Program-made: the position numbers and the translations under genes
Shown: piece after piece, positions 20,886 through 31,434 of the stretch
Layout: each line of letters opens with the position of its first letter
Numbering within the stretch: the first letter of the stretch is position 1
NCBI GenBank assembly: GCA_037178675.1
Contig: JAYMGJ010000160.1
Coordinates: 1 to 39,485, forward strand
Reading direction: 5' to 3'
Origin: Scleroderma bovista
Taxonomy: Eukaryota; Basidiomycota; Agaricomycetes; Boletales; Sclerodermataceae
Length of the DNA: 39,485 bases
The notes under the pieces: generated by a model
The model's input: only the letters and a program-made list of their open reading frames with translations
Told to the model about the DNA's origin: nothing
The model's database searches: none

Positions 20886-20934
20886 CTAGTTATAAATTAG
20901 CATTTATAGCCACCAGCACAACATCAACACTCAC

Positions 20935-22348
20935 TCTTTTTGTTTGGCATTGACTTGAAATGTAACCTGTAAGGGCCAGTGTCACAGAGGGCTGCAATTA
21001 CCTGTGCAGATTCCAAAACAGTCAGGTCTGATACTCCCTTAGGTTTGCTACGTGAAGCACGCTCTTGTCCAGGGAACAGCACCGCATTTGGCCAATGCAT
21101 GCAGACAAGTGCATGCTGACCCAGCTTCTGAGGAAGCTGCTTCCAAGGAAACAGCTTCCCCGAGGCCCATGTGTGGCCATGACCTTCTGAGACCCCGTCA
21201 GCACCATGTTCTTGGCTTTGAGTAATGCAACAAACCAATTTGTGAAGTGAGAAGCTTCTTTACAAGCTTGTGGTCCTCTCGCTCATCGCTCGCATTGTCC
21301 AGAGTATGGTCACCACTATCTAATGTGAGATCAACAATGTCAGGTCCCACCTCACTGCGTTCCTTCGCTTTACCCTTAGTGTTCGACCTGTCTTGGTCAA
21401 ATGAGTCTGTAACACATGCCAGAGACGATCGGTTGCTGACAAGACCACCACAATGTGAGAACGTGAAGCAGAAGAGGATGGTGGAGCATACTATATGTGT
21501 GCTTTGAAATGACCAATTATGGCATCCAAGTCAGCACGACAACACTCCAAGAAAACCTATGTATACCCAGTTGTATCTTGTATCAGTGAATTATAAGCAT
21601 ATGAATTAAGTACTTACATCCTCTGCACCAGGCGTAGTGTATGAATATCCCAGCGAGGCATCTTGGTTGACAATGCTTCCTGCCATAACAAATGCTGCTT
21701 CAATGCCGTGGGTCTTCGACAGAGCAGTGAACTGGAGTATGGTTAGCTGTGCTTGCTATGCTGCTGCATAACAACTCACCAACTGGGTCAGTCTTTTTGC
21801 AGATTTATGGAACATTTGTTGCCTTTGGCCAACTGTCTTCCCAGCTTCAGTATACTGTGTACTCTCCTCAAACTTTGTGAGTATTTTTTGCCAGGTTTCA
21901 GGGTAATCCTTCTTGAACGGCTCGTAGCACCGCCTGTGGACTGTAACCGCTGAATTATGATTAGTATACAATGATACATCACTTGCACCATGCCCTTACA
22001 TTTAGTATCAGTAGTGCCAACTTGCGCTCCAGTCTTCCAGAGGCGATTAAGTTCATCCTGGGTGTTCTGGGAAAAATACTTGAAATACTTGTTCCAGTCA
22101 TTTGCCGAGTTCAAACATGCATATTGCTTCACAAAGCGATCAATTAATTGTTGGGGTGGTTGACCAGAACAGACTGCGAGGTCAGTAAGGTATGTAGTGA
22201 TATGGTCAAGTCCCTCTTGGACCATATCTAGAACAGCGTCGGATGGTCTTCCAATCACGAATTGGCTGCCCTTGCTCTCATCCAAATCAACATGGCTCTC
22301 TTCATTGGGGGGCAAGGCAGCTGCATCCGCAGACGGAGTATACAAAGT
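20935..22348 (-). CDS. Conserved-looking core exons of the large gene (six exons)
   Basis: Exons 22348-22000, 21949-21780, 21731-21618, 21556-21492, 21435-21236 and 21186-20935 (349, 170, 114, 65, 200 and 252 nt) join without a stop through introns of 50, 48, 61, 56 and 49 nt. The intron at 21999-21950 has a TACTAAT branch site. The product reads NDWNKYFKYFSQNTQDEL, HRRCYEPFKKDYPETWQ, TALSKTHGIEAAFVMAG, YSYTTPGAED, ECCRADLDAIIGHFK, then an acidic linker and LFPWKQLPQKLGQHALV, ending in LTVLESAQVIAAL. It looks like a folded region of about 380 residues, possibly with two domains around the acidic linker. I recall similar uncharacterised proteins in mushroom genomes but know of no assigned function. 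Confidence 0.75.
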
Positions 22349-22393
22349 CTACCAGTGTAGAAGTGAGTTAGTAAGTGAAGGTTCATCCCCAGA

Positions 22394-22640
22394 CAGAATA
22401 ACATGCCTCCACAGGTTGATCGGCTTGAGCTGGCTCAAAGCCTAGTGCATCCAGTGCTGCACTAGGTGTGAGCCCTGGATTGGTAGGGGGTATGATAGCG
22501 GCCCCATCATGTGATGTTGCCATAGATGTTGCAACCTCAGGTCTGGGCGTATCAGACCCCAACTTGGCATCTGAATGCAGTGTCAGCTGAAGCTGCATGG
22601 AGGTCGGGTTGTCCACAGATGAAACATTTGATTCCTTTGC
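22394..22640 (-). CDS. Internal exon of the large gene, borders partly unresolved
   Basis: Open frame reading LTALAKESNVSSVDNPTS and PPTNPGLTPSAALDALGFEP up to QADQPVEA. The downstream junction seems to use a GC donor (GTGGAG|GCATGT), consistent with a GT-AG intron whose donor T lies as C; the acceptor is GGTAG at 22349. The upstream acceptor could not be placed so that phase matches the exon ending at 22734, which may mean that a splice site here has decayed. Confidence 0.5.
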
Positions 22641-22733
22641 CAGAGCAGTCAGTTTATGGCATTGAAGTAATGGTAGATGTACATACTTCGTGGGGGCGCG
22701 TGGGAGGCTCAGAGGATGAGGGGTACATACCAC

Positions 22734-23405
22734 CAATGGGTGGAGCACAAGGCTCACGAGAGTGTAAGTGCTTGGCCGTTAGGACTTCTGGCCCACTGGA
22801 AGGCTTTCACGAGGCTTCTTGAGTGGTAGGCGGGACCTCTAACAAAGCTCCCAAAATTAGTATCATTCACAATGGAGAAAGTCAAATGACCTACCAGCTA
22901 CACTAGCAGTTGGGATAGCAGGAGCCTCACCTCCACTCCAAAGTGGCTCGGAGACCTTACCCTTGGGCGTTGGTGATCCTTGAGAGCCTAGTGAAATGGT
23001 TAACAAATATGCATGGCAACCAACGACAGCCGACCATACCAGTGGCTACAGAATTTTTTCTTTGTAAAAAGTCAACCAAAACTGTATTGTCCACGGATTG
23101 AAATAGTTCAGAGGCACATCCAATCTCCAGTGCCTCGAGGAACAGATTGATTTCTAGAGACTTGTTGGGGTTTTCTGTAATAGAGGATGGCGTGATCTGA
23201 TGAGTGTGACAAATTCGTGCCTTGGATATGAGGCCGCCATCACGGTCTGTGGCTTTGATGGAAGTGCGAAGCCAAGTGGGGGTCAGAACGGGAGGCGTGG
23301 TTGCATTCAGACAGCCCCCACCGCCCACTTGTATTTCGACGGAATCTACATCTAACTCGGACATGTTGAGCTGCTGAGTGGTCTGGTTGGAATGGGGATC
23401 TGAGT
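22734..23405 (-). pseudogene. Three upstream exons of the large gene, one with a TGA
   Basis: Exons 23405-23040 (366 nt), 22987-22895 (93 nt) and 22838-22734 (105 nt) are again multiples of three in phase 1. The first reads SDPHSNQTTQQLNMSELDV, then TPTWLRTSIKATDRDGG and LFLEALEIGCASELFQSV. The second is Pro/Gly rich (GSPTPKGKVSEPLW). The third reads VPPTTQEAS, then TGA at 22807-22809, then KPSSGPEVLTAKHLH. Introns are 52 and 56 nt. The stop is TCG-TGA-AAG, explained by CGA to TGA. Confidence 0.65.
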
Positions 23406-23533
23406 CTGACAATATTCAGAAAGCGATTCAAGCCCTTACATTGGCATTCATCCTGGGAAATCAACAGAGTGCACAGTAACGACAGCTGGATTAAATTATG
23501 TTTATATTTTGATGCAAGGAATGCTGGACTAAC

Positions 23534-23588
23534 CTTGGAAGGAAGATTGAGGAAATGAGATGTTCGTTGATGGCAAACTCAATCACTT
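23534..23588 (-). pseudogene. Exon fragment of the large gene directly at LTR copy D
   Basis: Minus-strand reading AEVIEFAINEHLISSIFLPR ends at a GTTAGT donor at 23533. Its upstream side is cut by LTR copy D. After ignoring the LTR and one CCGC, the frame continues upstream as RFG at about 25699-25715, preceded by a plausible acceptor. The next small exons (near 23457-23445) were not resolved. Confidence 0.6.
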
Positions 23589-23592
23589 CCGC

Positions 23593-25694
23593 TGTCACGC
23601 ACCAAACAGGTTTGGTACAGTGAACATGGAAGATAACACCTATATTGAATGATCCTTATGCAAAGGATAAGCACGACAGACCCTCATCGTAGCCATCTAT
23701 CGCACAAGAAGACTATCCTGATGCAAGAGACAAATGCCAATGCAGACAGTCATCTATCACACGAGGACCACCAAGAAGCAGAAGAAACTGAAGGAATAAT
23801 GTCAATTGTGGTATGAGAAAGGAATGCACACATCTGCAGTCCAACTCCCATACCAGAACGATCAAAGAAGCCGAAGAATTGATGGAGAAACGAAGGAGAA
23901 AGAGATGAAATGATTTTTAGCGCCCAAATGTCATTTTTAGGTGCCCAGTGCTGGCATTCCGATATTTTGAATAGCTCCATCATTTCTGAAGCTATCAGGC
24001 ACGTGACTATACCGTCAGAGAGCCTAGAACGTGGTCTATCTGCCTGTCAAGTTCCGACACAAATCCATTTATTTCCCACAGTGATATTCCCCCCGCAATC
24101 CAGATGTTCGCTTCATCGCTCACTATGGAGTCCATATTTTCTCTGGATCATTTCTCCGCTATTGCTGCAGATCTCCACTATGTCCTGCTCTTAGGACAGC
24201 CTCTCCCAGAGTTCCTGTGCACTGCCTGGCACATATCTTCCCAGCCTGCTCCCTCAGTCCCTCTCATTCTCAGTCAGCGCATTCTCCCCGTCAGTCCTGT
24301 GTCAAGGACATACTTTGGTCATCTTAGGTCTATTGTCAAGCTTGAGAAGTCTTCTCTGGTCGTCTCTGTGTCCCCTGAGCCCTCAGCCTATGGTCCCTTC
24401 TTCCCAGATACTTGCCATGTCCATCTTCCTCTGTTGTTTGTCTCACTTCCCTGGATGCGTCAAATTCAATACTCTATCTGCTTCCCTACTTTCAGACGAT
24501 GTCCCCCAGCACCATGACAGTTATTCCCCCCACTTTATAGTGCTATTAGGAAGAAGAACCCTCTCTCGTTCTTTCCCAGAAGAGAGCTCGTCAAGAGAGC
24601 CCATGGTTGCGCTTCAGTGGCACTAGAACACATGCACTATACCTTAGTGTATGCTGACCCCCCCAAAAGACCTCTGGACCCCTGGTACCCTTCTTGTGGC
24701 TGTTTTGTCTCGGATCAATCCCCATATTAATCTCAGATTTTCCCCATTATTGTCCCATCAAATTCTTGATGGTACACAGCCCCCCCATCAAACTTCTTAG
24801 GCTGTGCATCAATGACTCCTTCTGCTGTGCAGTGACTCATCCCTTGCTTACTGATGCTCTCTTGTCATCAGTATTACTCTATCCCTTTCGCAGTTTTGGT
24901 ATATTACTCAGCTGATGACTCACTCCCTTACCAATCAATCTTGTCATGCAGCTTACTCATTCCTTTACTCAGCAGCTTATTCATGCTCCCTATGCTTACT
25001 CATTCCTGCTTATCCCTTGCTTGCTGATTGCTTACAAACCCCTTACAAAGCTCTTACCAATCCCTTACCAATCCCTGACAAATTCTGCTTACTCCCTTCT
25101 CTTTTTGTACTTTAATGCTGTGCCCCCCCATGTATTTAAACCCCTGGGCTCAGCCCAGTGAAAAAAGACCCAATTGCACGAAATTATCCCTCTCTCAGAC
25201 TCTCTCAGTCAGTATCCCTTCAGTCTTTGAGTCCTTGTAGGCTTCAGTGAAGGTCTAAAGGCTCAATATTGTCAAGTTTATCCAAGTTATTCAAGATCTA
25301 TTCTTTATACTAGGCTCAAGCGGAGTCTAGGCTTCATACCAGTCAATCTTCCTCGCCTCTGGACATCAGAGGCATCTCTGCCCCTTTGCAGCACCAATCT
25401 CTAGGTGTAGTATCGCTGTTTCAGTCTCAGTCAACCCAATCCCCGCTTTGATACTTCCTAGGCTTTAGGAAGAGCCCAGACCCCTATCCCCTTCATCATC
25501 TATTGCTCCTGTACCCCAGGAGTATCCTGCATCATTGTCTGCATCACCCTGTTGGTGTAGATCCCCTTCCCCCCTCCTCAGCACATCCTCTCTGGACACT
25601 GCGGAGGTAAACCACCACTCGCACTTTTTCGTAGTCCTTTGTTGGTGTTGTGTTTGGGTTATTACTCCGACCCAAATCCACACTTTGACTCACA
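23593..25694 (+). mobile_element. Solo LTR, family L4, copy D (2102 bp, CCGC duplication)
   Basis: Starts TGTCACGCACCAAACAGG and ends ACTCACA. CCGC is present on both sides (23589-23592 and 25695-25698). It is clearly more diverged and a little shorter than copies A-C, so it is the oldest of the four. It carries the same internal landmarks: LTR-borne ORF, CTTACCAAT-like motifs at 24910-25080 and TATTTAAA near 25132. Inserted opposite to the large gene. Confidence 0.88.
24104..24517 (+). CDS. LTR-borne ORF, copy D (137 aa)
   Basis: Open from MFASSLTMESIFSLDHFS through YVLLLGQPLPEFLC and TYFGHLRSIVKLEKSSLVV to CPPAP. It aligns end to end with the ORFs of copies A and C with numerous replacements and no stop, although the LTR DNA around it has many differences and indels. 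No known domain. Confidence 0.4.
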   Translation: MFASSLTMESIFSLDHFSAIAADLHYVLLLGQPLPEFLCTAWHISSQPAPSVPLILSQRILPVSPVSRTYFGHLRSIVKLEKSSLVVSVSPEPSAYGPFFPDTCHVHLPLLFVSLPWMRQIQYSICFPTFRRCPPAP

Positions 25695-25768
25695 CCGCCC
25701 CAAACCGAACTTGCTTTATATGATGTTAATGAATCAAATAAATATTAGCCTCATCACTGACGTGGGAC

Positions 25769-25997
25769 CAGTGGATCAATCAATATGTTGTCAAGGGATA
25801 CTTCAGATGGGTGAGGCTCTCTGCAACAGAGTGGCGCACATGGCGGTGCATGGCACACCCATAATGACAAGAAGCTGAGGGGGAGAGGGTCAGAAAGACG
25901 CTGAGTGTTGTATCGACGAAGCCGTACTGTCCACATTGATAGGAAGCTGGGGAACCAGTCCCTATCTTGAGTGGGAGGACCAGACCACGGGCTGAAG
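25769..25997 (-). pseudogene. Most upstream resolved exon of the large gene
   Basis: Acceptor CGCCAG at 25998, preceded by a 48 nt intron starting GTAAGG near 26046. The exon reads FSPWSGPPTQDRDWFPSF, a Trp/Leu-rich stretch, CAPLCCREPHPSE and DNILIDPLVP. The likely donor is GTCAGT just before the TGA at 25754. A degenerate duplicate lies at 26245-26431. Confidence 0.55.
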
Positions 25998-26244
25998 CTG
26001 GCGAGAATCAGAAATGTCAATAATTAAAGAAACTAGACCTTACCTTGAGCAGGAACAACCTGTCATAACGAGGCACAAGGATGGTTATTATGGACTATAG
26101 CAGGCCACACATGCGAAAAGGATGGCAATGTCAGAGGACATCACAGAATTGACATTGGCCATCAGTACCTATCGTAAACGGTAATGATGCATACAAGAAT
26201 GTCGCAAGAAATAGAACACTAACATTGATTCTAATGAAGTCGGT

Positions 26245-26431
26245 CATTGGCCCTCTGCAGCAGAGTGGTGCACATGACGCTGCACGTCACGTCCATATTA
26301 ATAAGAAGCTGAGGGGGAGGGGGTCAGAAAGACACTGAACGTAATATAGACGAACCCATCACGTCCACATTGATAAGAAGCTGGGGAACCAGTCCTTACA
26401 TTGAGTGGGAGGACCGGACCACAAGTTGAAG
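26245..26431 (-). pseudogene. Degenerate tandem duplicate of the exon at 25769-25997
   Basis: Same acceptor context (CTCTCCAG) and preceding intron beginning GTAAGG near 26480. It reads LWSGPPTQCKDWFPSF, then two TGA codons in contexts ACG-TGA, then CAPLCCRG. The duplicated unit, including the preceding intron, is offset by about 435-440 bp. Both stops again fit loss of CpG. Confidence 0.6.
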
Positions 26432-26498
26432 CTGGAGAGGATTAGAAACGTCAATGTTGATTAAAGGAACTAGACCTTACCTTCGGCAGGAGGAGCAT

Positions 26499-28841
26499 TG
26501 TGCACCTAAGTGAGGGAAGAGGTCAGAACAACCAACAACCAACACCAAATGACAGCAAAATGCGAGTGGTGGTCTTCCTTTGCGTTTCTGGTATTTAATC
26601 TCCTCAGGGGGATGTGCTGCATGCCTTCAGGCAGGATGCAGGAGGGAAGGGAAGGGCTTCTGATGGGGAATAGATGCGACTGGGGATGGTATTGACTCCT
26701 CTTCAGCCTACCACAGTGGTTAGGAAGAGTCCTGGGATTGAAGAGCGATGATAGATTGGCAACAGGGGTGTAACAGCAGTGATGGAGCAACAGGGAAGCA
26801 AGGGGACAGTTCCTGCTTCAAAAATGCGATGGACAGTGATGGGATAGAGTGGACAGTGATGCTAGACTGCGCTTGAGCCTAGAGAAATGATCAGATACAA
26901 GATATATCTGATAAACAGCAATATAGGAGCTTTAGGCCAGCACTGGGTGACCTACAAGTCCAAAGACAGAGATAGAGCTTATAGACAGAGAGGGAGAGTG
27001 AATGTGGTTGCTTTATTGAGGGGGAAGCAGACACTTCCTTGCAGCCTTTGGCTGCTGGTTTATATACAGGAGGGGCTGTGGCCCTGTAAGCACAAATGAC
27101 TAAGTGCTTGGTAAGAGATTGGTAAGAAATTGGTAAGCGGTTGATAAGCAGTGTAATCAGGCTGAGTCATCAATGGGGAGAGCCTGAACAAGCTGCTGAG
27201 CCAAGGGAGAGAGCAAGAACATAGGTAAAAAGGGGTGCATAACCAAGAATATGGAAAAATCATTGCATGGGGCCCAAAAGAGAGGGGGGGAAAGCATGGG
27301 ATGAGTAGATCGAAGCTAAATGAGCATATGCGATGACATAATGCATATGAATCATAGGGGCATGAGTCATGAATTGATAAGCAGCATGATAAGCATGATT
27401 TGAAGGATGATTGGTAAGTGATTGGTAAGGGGAGTAATGGGGATTAGTAATGCCAAGAGGGGATGAATAATGCGCAGCAGAGTGAGTCAGAGTGAGCCAG
27501 AGTGACTCTGTGTGACTCAGACAGAAGGGAAGCACAACCTATGATTGATTGAACTTTAGATCTGGAGATGAGCTTCTGAAGCAGTGCCACTGATGGGAGT
27601 GGCTGGGGGATAATAAAAGAATTGATCTGACCAGAAGAGCAGTGTCAGGGGGCCTGGAATGACAAGTAGAGTCACAGCTGGTCACAGAGTGTCACAAATC
27701 CCTTGGATTGAGCTTCTGTAGAGCAAAAATGTGAAATTTGGTGCTCCCAAAGTGCAGTCTTCCCTTGAGCAGTAAGTGGAAGGTTCTGTACTCTATTAGG
27801 GCTCCTAAGAAGGGTTCTAGAGCACTGTTTCATTCATGTTTGTTGCGGGATAGCAGGGAAGTGAAACATGAATAGCGGATTCGACGCATCCAGGGAAGTA
27901 AGATGAATGATAGAGGGAGATGGATGTGACAGGACTCTGGGATGAAAGGACCATATGCAGAGGACTCAGGAGACACAGAGACGACCAGGTATGAATTTTC
28001 AAGTCTAACGATAGACTTGAGACAACCAAAGTATGTGCACGATGCAGGACTGACGAGGAGAATGCACTGACCGAGAACAAGAGGGACTGGGGGAGCAGGC
28101 TGGGAAGATATGTACCAGACAGTACACAGGAGCTCAGGGAGAGGCTGTCCCAAGAGCAGGACATAGTTGAGGTCTGCTGCAATAGTGGAGAAACGTTCCA
28201 GAGAAAATGTGGACTCCATAGTGAGTGATGAAGCAGGTGTCTGGATTGCGGGTGGAATATCTCCGTGGGAAATAAACAGATTTACGTCGGAACTTGACAG
28301 GCAGATACACCACGGTCTAGGCTCCATGATGGTATAGTCACATGATTGATAGCTTCAAAAATGGCGGAGCTATTCAAAATATCGGAATGCTGGCACTGGG
28401 TGCCTAAATTTGACATTTGGGTGCTAAAAATGATTCTTCCTTTTCTCCTTCGTTTCTCCTTCGTTTCTTCTGCTTCTTTTGTTGTTCTGGTATGGGAGTT
28501 GGACTGCAGTAGGTTGCATTCCTCTCTCATACTGAAATGATCATCAATCCTCAGATTCTTCTGCTTCTTGGCGGTTCTTGTGCAAGGGATGACTGCCAGA
28601 CGATGGCATTCATCTCTTGCTCCAGGATAGTCATTCTTGTGTGATAGATGGCTACAACGAGCTTGTATTCATTCTTCGCATAAGGATAGTCTTGACTTTG
28701 TGTGATATGGATAGCAAGGGCTGTCTGTATCCCTCAAGTCGGGACAATCTTTCAACAGATCTTGGGTGTGCGTTCTTCGCATTAATTTCATCGGCTAACT
28801 TTCTCCATGTCCACAGTACCAAACACGTTTGGTGCGTGACA
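26499..28841 (-). mobile_element. Solo LTR, family L4, copy C (2343 bp)
   Basis: Full length, minus orientation: 5' end at 28841 (TGTCACGCACC), 3' end at 26499 (...TTAGGTGCACA). Flanks on the plus strand are GCAT (26495-26498) and GCGT (28842-28845), i.e. a 4 bp duplication with a single CpG-type change. Very similar to copy B, including promoter, poly(A) signal and ORF. Confidence 0.9.
27830..28327 (-). CDS. LTR-borne ORF, copy C (165 aa, longest version)
   Basis: Starts MEPRPWCICLSSSDVNLF and ends SLLSRNKHE. Same frame as the ORFs in copies A, B and D. It is the longest intact version. Ser, Leu and Pro rich, no zinc knuckle or aspartic protease motif, no signal peptide evident. It could be an accessory protein or chance. 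Confidence 0.35.
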   Translation of the reverse strand: MEPRPWCICLSSSDVNLFISHGDIPPAIQTPASSLTMESTFSLERFSTIAADLNYVLLLGQPLPELLCTVWYISSQPAPPVPLVLGQCILLVSPASCTYFGCLKSIVRLENSYLVVSVSPESSAYGPFIPESCHIHLPLSFILLPWMRRIRYSCFTSLLSRNKHE

Positions 28842-28845
28842 GCGT

Positions 28846-28978
28846 GAGAGTTTTAGTATCATGTTTTTACATTTTCGTAAATTTTTGCATTTTCTCATGT
28901 CAACATCAGTTACAGCATGGCCGTGTGGTTGGGACATCCAAAAAAGGAATCCCACATGGCCTAACTGCTGGAACTGAC
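28846..28978 (+). pseudogene. Possible host exon fragment interrupted by the 8 bp-TSD transposon
   Basis: If the transposon at 28979-31434 is ignored, the plus strand reads an open frame HGRVVGTSKKGIPHG and TDTGKLHKIHD, preceded by an acceptor-like CATCAG and followed by GGTAAGTT at 31469. The frame is only about 35 codons and no family is recognised. Confidence 0.3.
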
Positions 28979-31434
28979 CACCTAAGTGACACCCTGTGAC
29001 CTACTAACTAGTAATGTGGTCACACCCCTGTCAATGTTACTAGTTAGTAGGGATAATCGGATTTGCAGCACTTAGCTGTTGACTTAGAAAATTTCAGAAG
29101 TATAGAACACAGCCACACCTAAATTAGAAGGAAGCCCCTATACCATAGGGGGTAATGGACCCTGTTTGGCCAAACACAGCCACTACTCCAAAAAAGGAAA
29201 TAGGGTGATCTAGATATCATTGGACTGCAATTTTCAACCTCTACGCAGCCACCATGATGGCATGATGGCATAATGACATCCAAAAAAGGTAATAGAGTGA
29301 TATGGGTACCATTGGCCTGCAATTTTTGACCTCTACACAGCCATCATGATGGCATGATGGCATAATGACATCCAAAAAATGTAATAGGGTGATATGGGTA
29401 CCATCAGACTGCAATTTTCAACCTCTACACAGCCACCATGATGGCATGATGCCATAATGACATCTGTAAAAGGTAATAGAGTGATATGGGTACCATCAGA
29501 CTGCATTTTTCAATCTCTACATAGTCACCATGATGACATGATGACATAATAATATTTAGAGGTGTAATATTTGTAATATGTGGAATAGGGGCTATTCTCA
29601 GATGCTATTATCATGCTTCAGTGTCTTACTAAAAGTCATAGTCACAAATCAGAGGAATCCAAACATAGTCTTACATAAACAATTCATTAAGATTTGACGG
29701 AGCTATGACCAAAATAAATTTTGAGACCCAGTGCAAAAATTTTGTTCAAGATACCATTATGTTTGAGGAATCCATTCATATGTTATCTACTCAATCAACC
29801 TCCATTTGGATGAGATATAAGCAAAACATTTTCTTCAATCAACACATGAGTGAACTTTTAGCAGGCCTTCTCCTGCCTTCCTGTACATCATCGCTGGCCC
29901 GCATGCAATGTACATAGTGTTCTACAAGCCATATTAGTATATAAGACAACATCTGGATGTTTATTTTAGTGTATAAGGACCTCAGGATAAATGGTTAATA
30001 TTTTAGGGGTAAAATCAAAAAAGTGTTTGCATTTTTGATATATTTGACATATTGCCTCGGAAACTACATCCCCTTCAAGGGGTCATATGTGCTCACAACA
30101 TATTATCACTGCTTGGCATGGAGTGGGCCCTCTGAGATGCTGACTCATGTTCTTCTCCTACTCATATATCACCATGGCAAGCCATTGACAGAGACAGTGG
30201 TGCCTATTGGATGGTCTATAGTGGTGGTATTATACCATGTCCATATGGGCATCAAATATATTGGCCATCTAACTGCTACAAGATGAGCAATTAAATAAAT
30301 CACATTTTTACAACAATAGGGGCTCTATGGGCTCCCAGACTAGGTATTGTCAATCTGACTATCTCAGAAGCTGGGGGCCATCATATAGTATCTACTATAA
30401 TACCCTCAGATCAATACTGCAGTGTGGTGACAAGGAGGAATGAAAACAACATTCAAAAGGTGTGGGAAAATACCTCAAAAATGCGGAGACTTGCAAAACA
30501 TATGAAGCAATTGCCATATTACACAACACACAGAACTTGGCACTCTACAAATGATGTCAATGAGTTACTGACATGTCATAAGGCTCATTAGACATATATT
30601 AAATACTGGTTAGAAGTGTAGGTCATGTCAAGTGCTACCATGGTGATAAGAGTCATGCACACTGTAGTATTGATATGCCACAGTCATACTACTGGCACAT
30701 TTTCGCATTTTTGACATTTCATTACTATTCACTTATTTGACTCATTTGTGACTATGACTTTTAGTAAGACACTGAAGCATGATAATAGCATCTGAGAATA
30801 GCCCCTATTCCACATATTACAAATATTACACCTCTAAATATTATTATGTCATCATGTCATCATGGTGACTATGTAGAGATTGAAAAATGCAGTCTGATGG
30901 TACCCATATCACTCTATCACCTTTTTTGGATGCCATTATGGCATCATGCCATCATGGTGGCTGTGTAGAGGTTGAAAATTGCAGTCTGATGGTACCCATA
31001 TCACCCTATTACATTTTTTGGATGTCATTATGCCATCATGCCATCATGATGGCTGTGTAGAGGTCAAAAATTGCAGGCCAATGGTACCCATATCACTCTA
31101 TTACCTTTTTTGGATGTCATTATGCCATCATGCCATCATGGTGGCTGCGTAGAGGTTGAAAATTGCAGTCCAATGGTATCTAGATCACCCTATTTCCTTT
31201 TTTGGAGTAGTGGCTGTGTTTGGCCAAACAGGGTCCATTACCCCCTATGGTATAGGGGCTTCCTTCTAATTTAGGTGTGGCTGTGTTCTATACTTCTGAA
31301 ATTTTCTAAGTCAACAGCTGAGTGCTGCTGAAAGTGCTGAAGTGCTGCAAATCCGATTATCCCTACTAACTAGTAACATTGACAGGGGTGTGACCACATT
31401 ACTAGTTAGTAGGTCACAGGGTGTCACTTAGGTG
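28979..31434. mobile_element. Non-autonomous DNA transposon with 670-690 bp TIRs and 8 bp target duplication
   Basis: Termini are CACCTAAGTGACACC and its reverse complement. GAACTGAC flanks both sides (28971-28978 and 31435-31442). The arms, 28979-29649 and 30744-31434, are close to identical. Each arm contains a 14 bp perfect stem-loop (CTACTAACTAGTAA / TTACTAGTTAGTAG) about 40 bp from the tip and four 92 bp tandem units. The centre (29650-30743) has only short ORFs without recognisable transposase. An 8 bp duplication is known from hAT, P and KDZ/Zisupton families; without a transposase I cannot choose. Confidence 0.92.
29186..29553. repeat. Four 92 bp tandem units in the left transposon arm
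   Basis: Units at 29186, 29278, 29370 and 29462 begin (A/C)TCCAAAAAA-GTAATAG and contain TGCAATTTTCAACCTCTAC and ATGATGGCATGATGGCATAAT. The right arm carries the same four units inverted at about 30840-31207. Subterminal arrays like this may bind transposase (inference). Confidence 0.85.

Larger units (their letters stand above)
14223..25997 (-). pseudogene. Large, many-exon gene of unknown function, decayed and cut by two solo LTRs
   Basis: Manual splicing on the minus strand gives a continuous frame through more than 25 exons from about 25997 to a TAG at 14223-14225. Internal consistency is strong: each resolved intron is GT-AG, mostly 48-67 nt, several with TACTAAT or CTAAC branch sites, and phases agree from exon to exon. 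Nonsense codons occur at 22807, 18961, 18810, 17834, 14974, 14750 and 14738 (six TGA, one TAG). Two L4 solo LTRs sit in exons (23593-25694 and 15444-17789). The protein is acidic, Ser/Pro-rich and disordered in its middle; ends are more ordered, with motifs such as TPGAED and PWKQLPQKL. From memory it resembles large uncharacterised proteins that are repeated in Agaricomycete genomes, but I cannot name a family. The 5' end is not identified. One junction (22734 to about 22640) is unresolved. Confidence 0.75.

Noticed and set aside
15444..25694. Copies B and D, in the same orientation, as the two LTRs of one element
   Set aside because: They differ strongly from each other, each has its own 4 bp duplication, and the sequence between them is host gene on the opposite strand.
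29705..30286. Possible transposase remnants in the centre of the 8 bp-TSD element
   Set aside because: Two short ORFs without recognisable catalytic motifs; the rest of the centre has stops in all frames.
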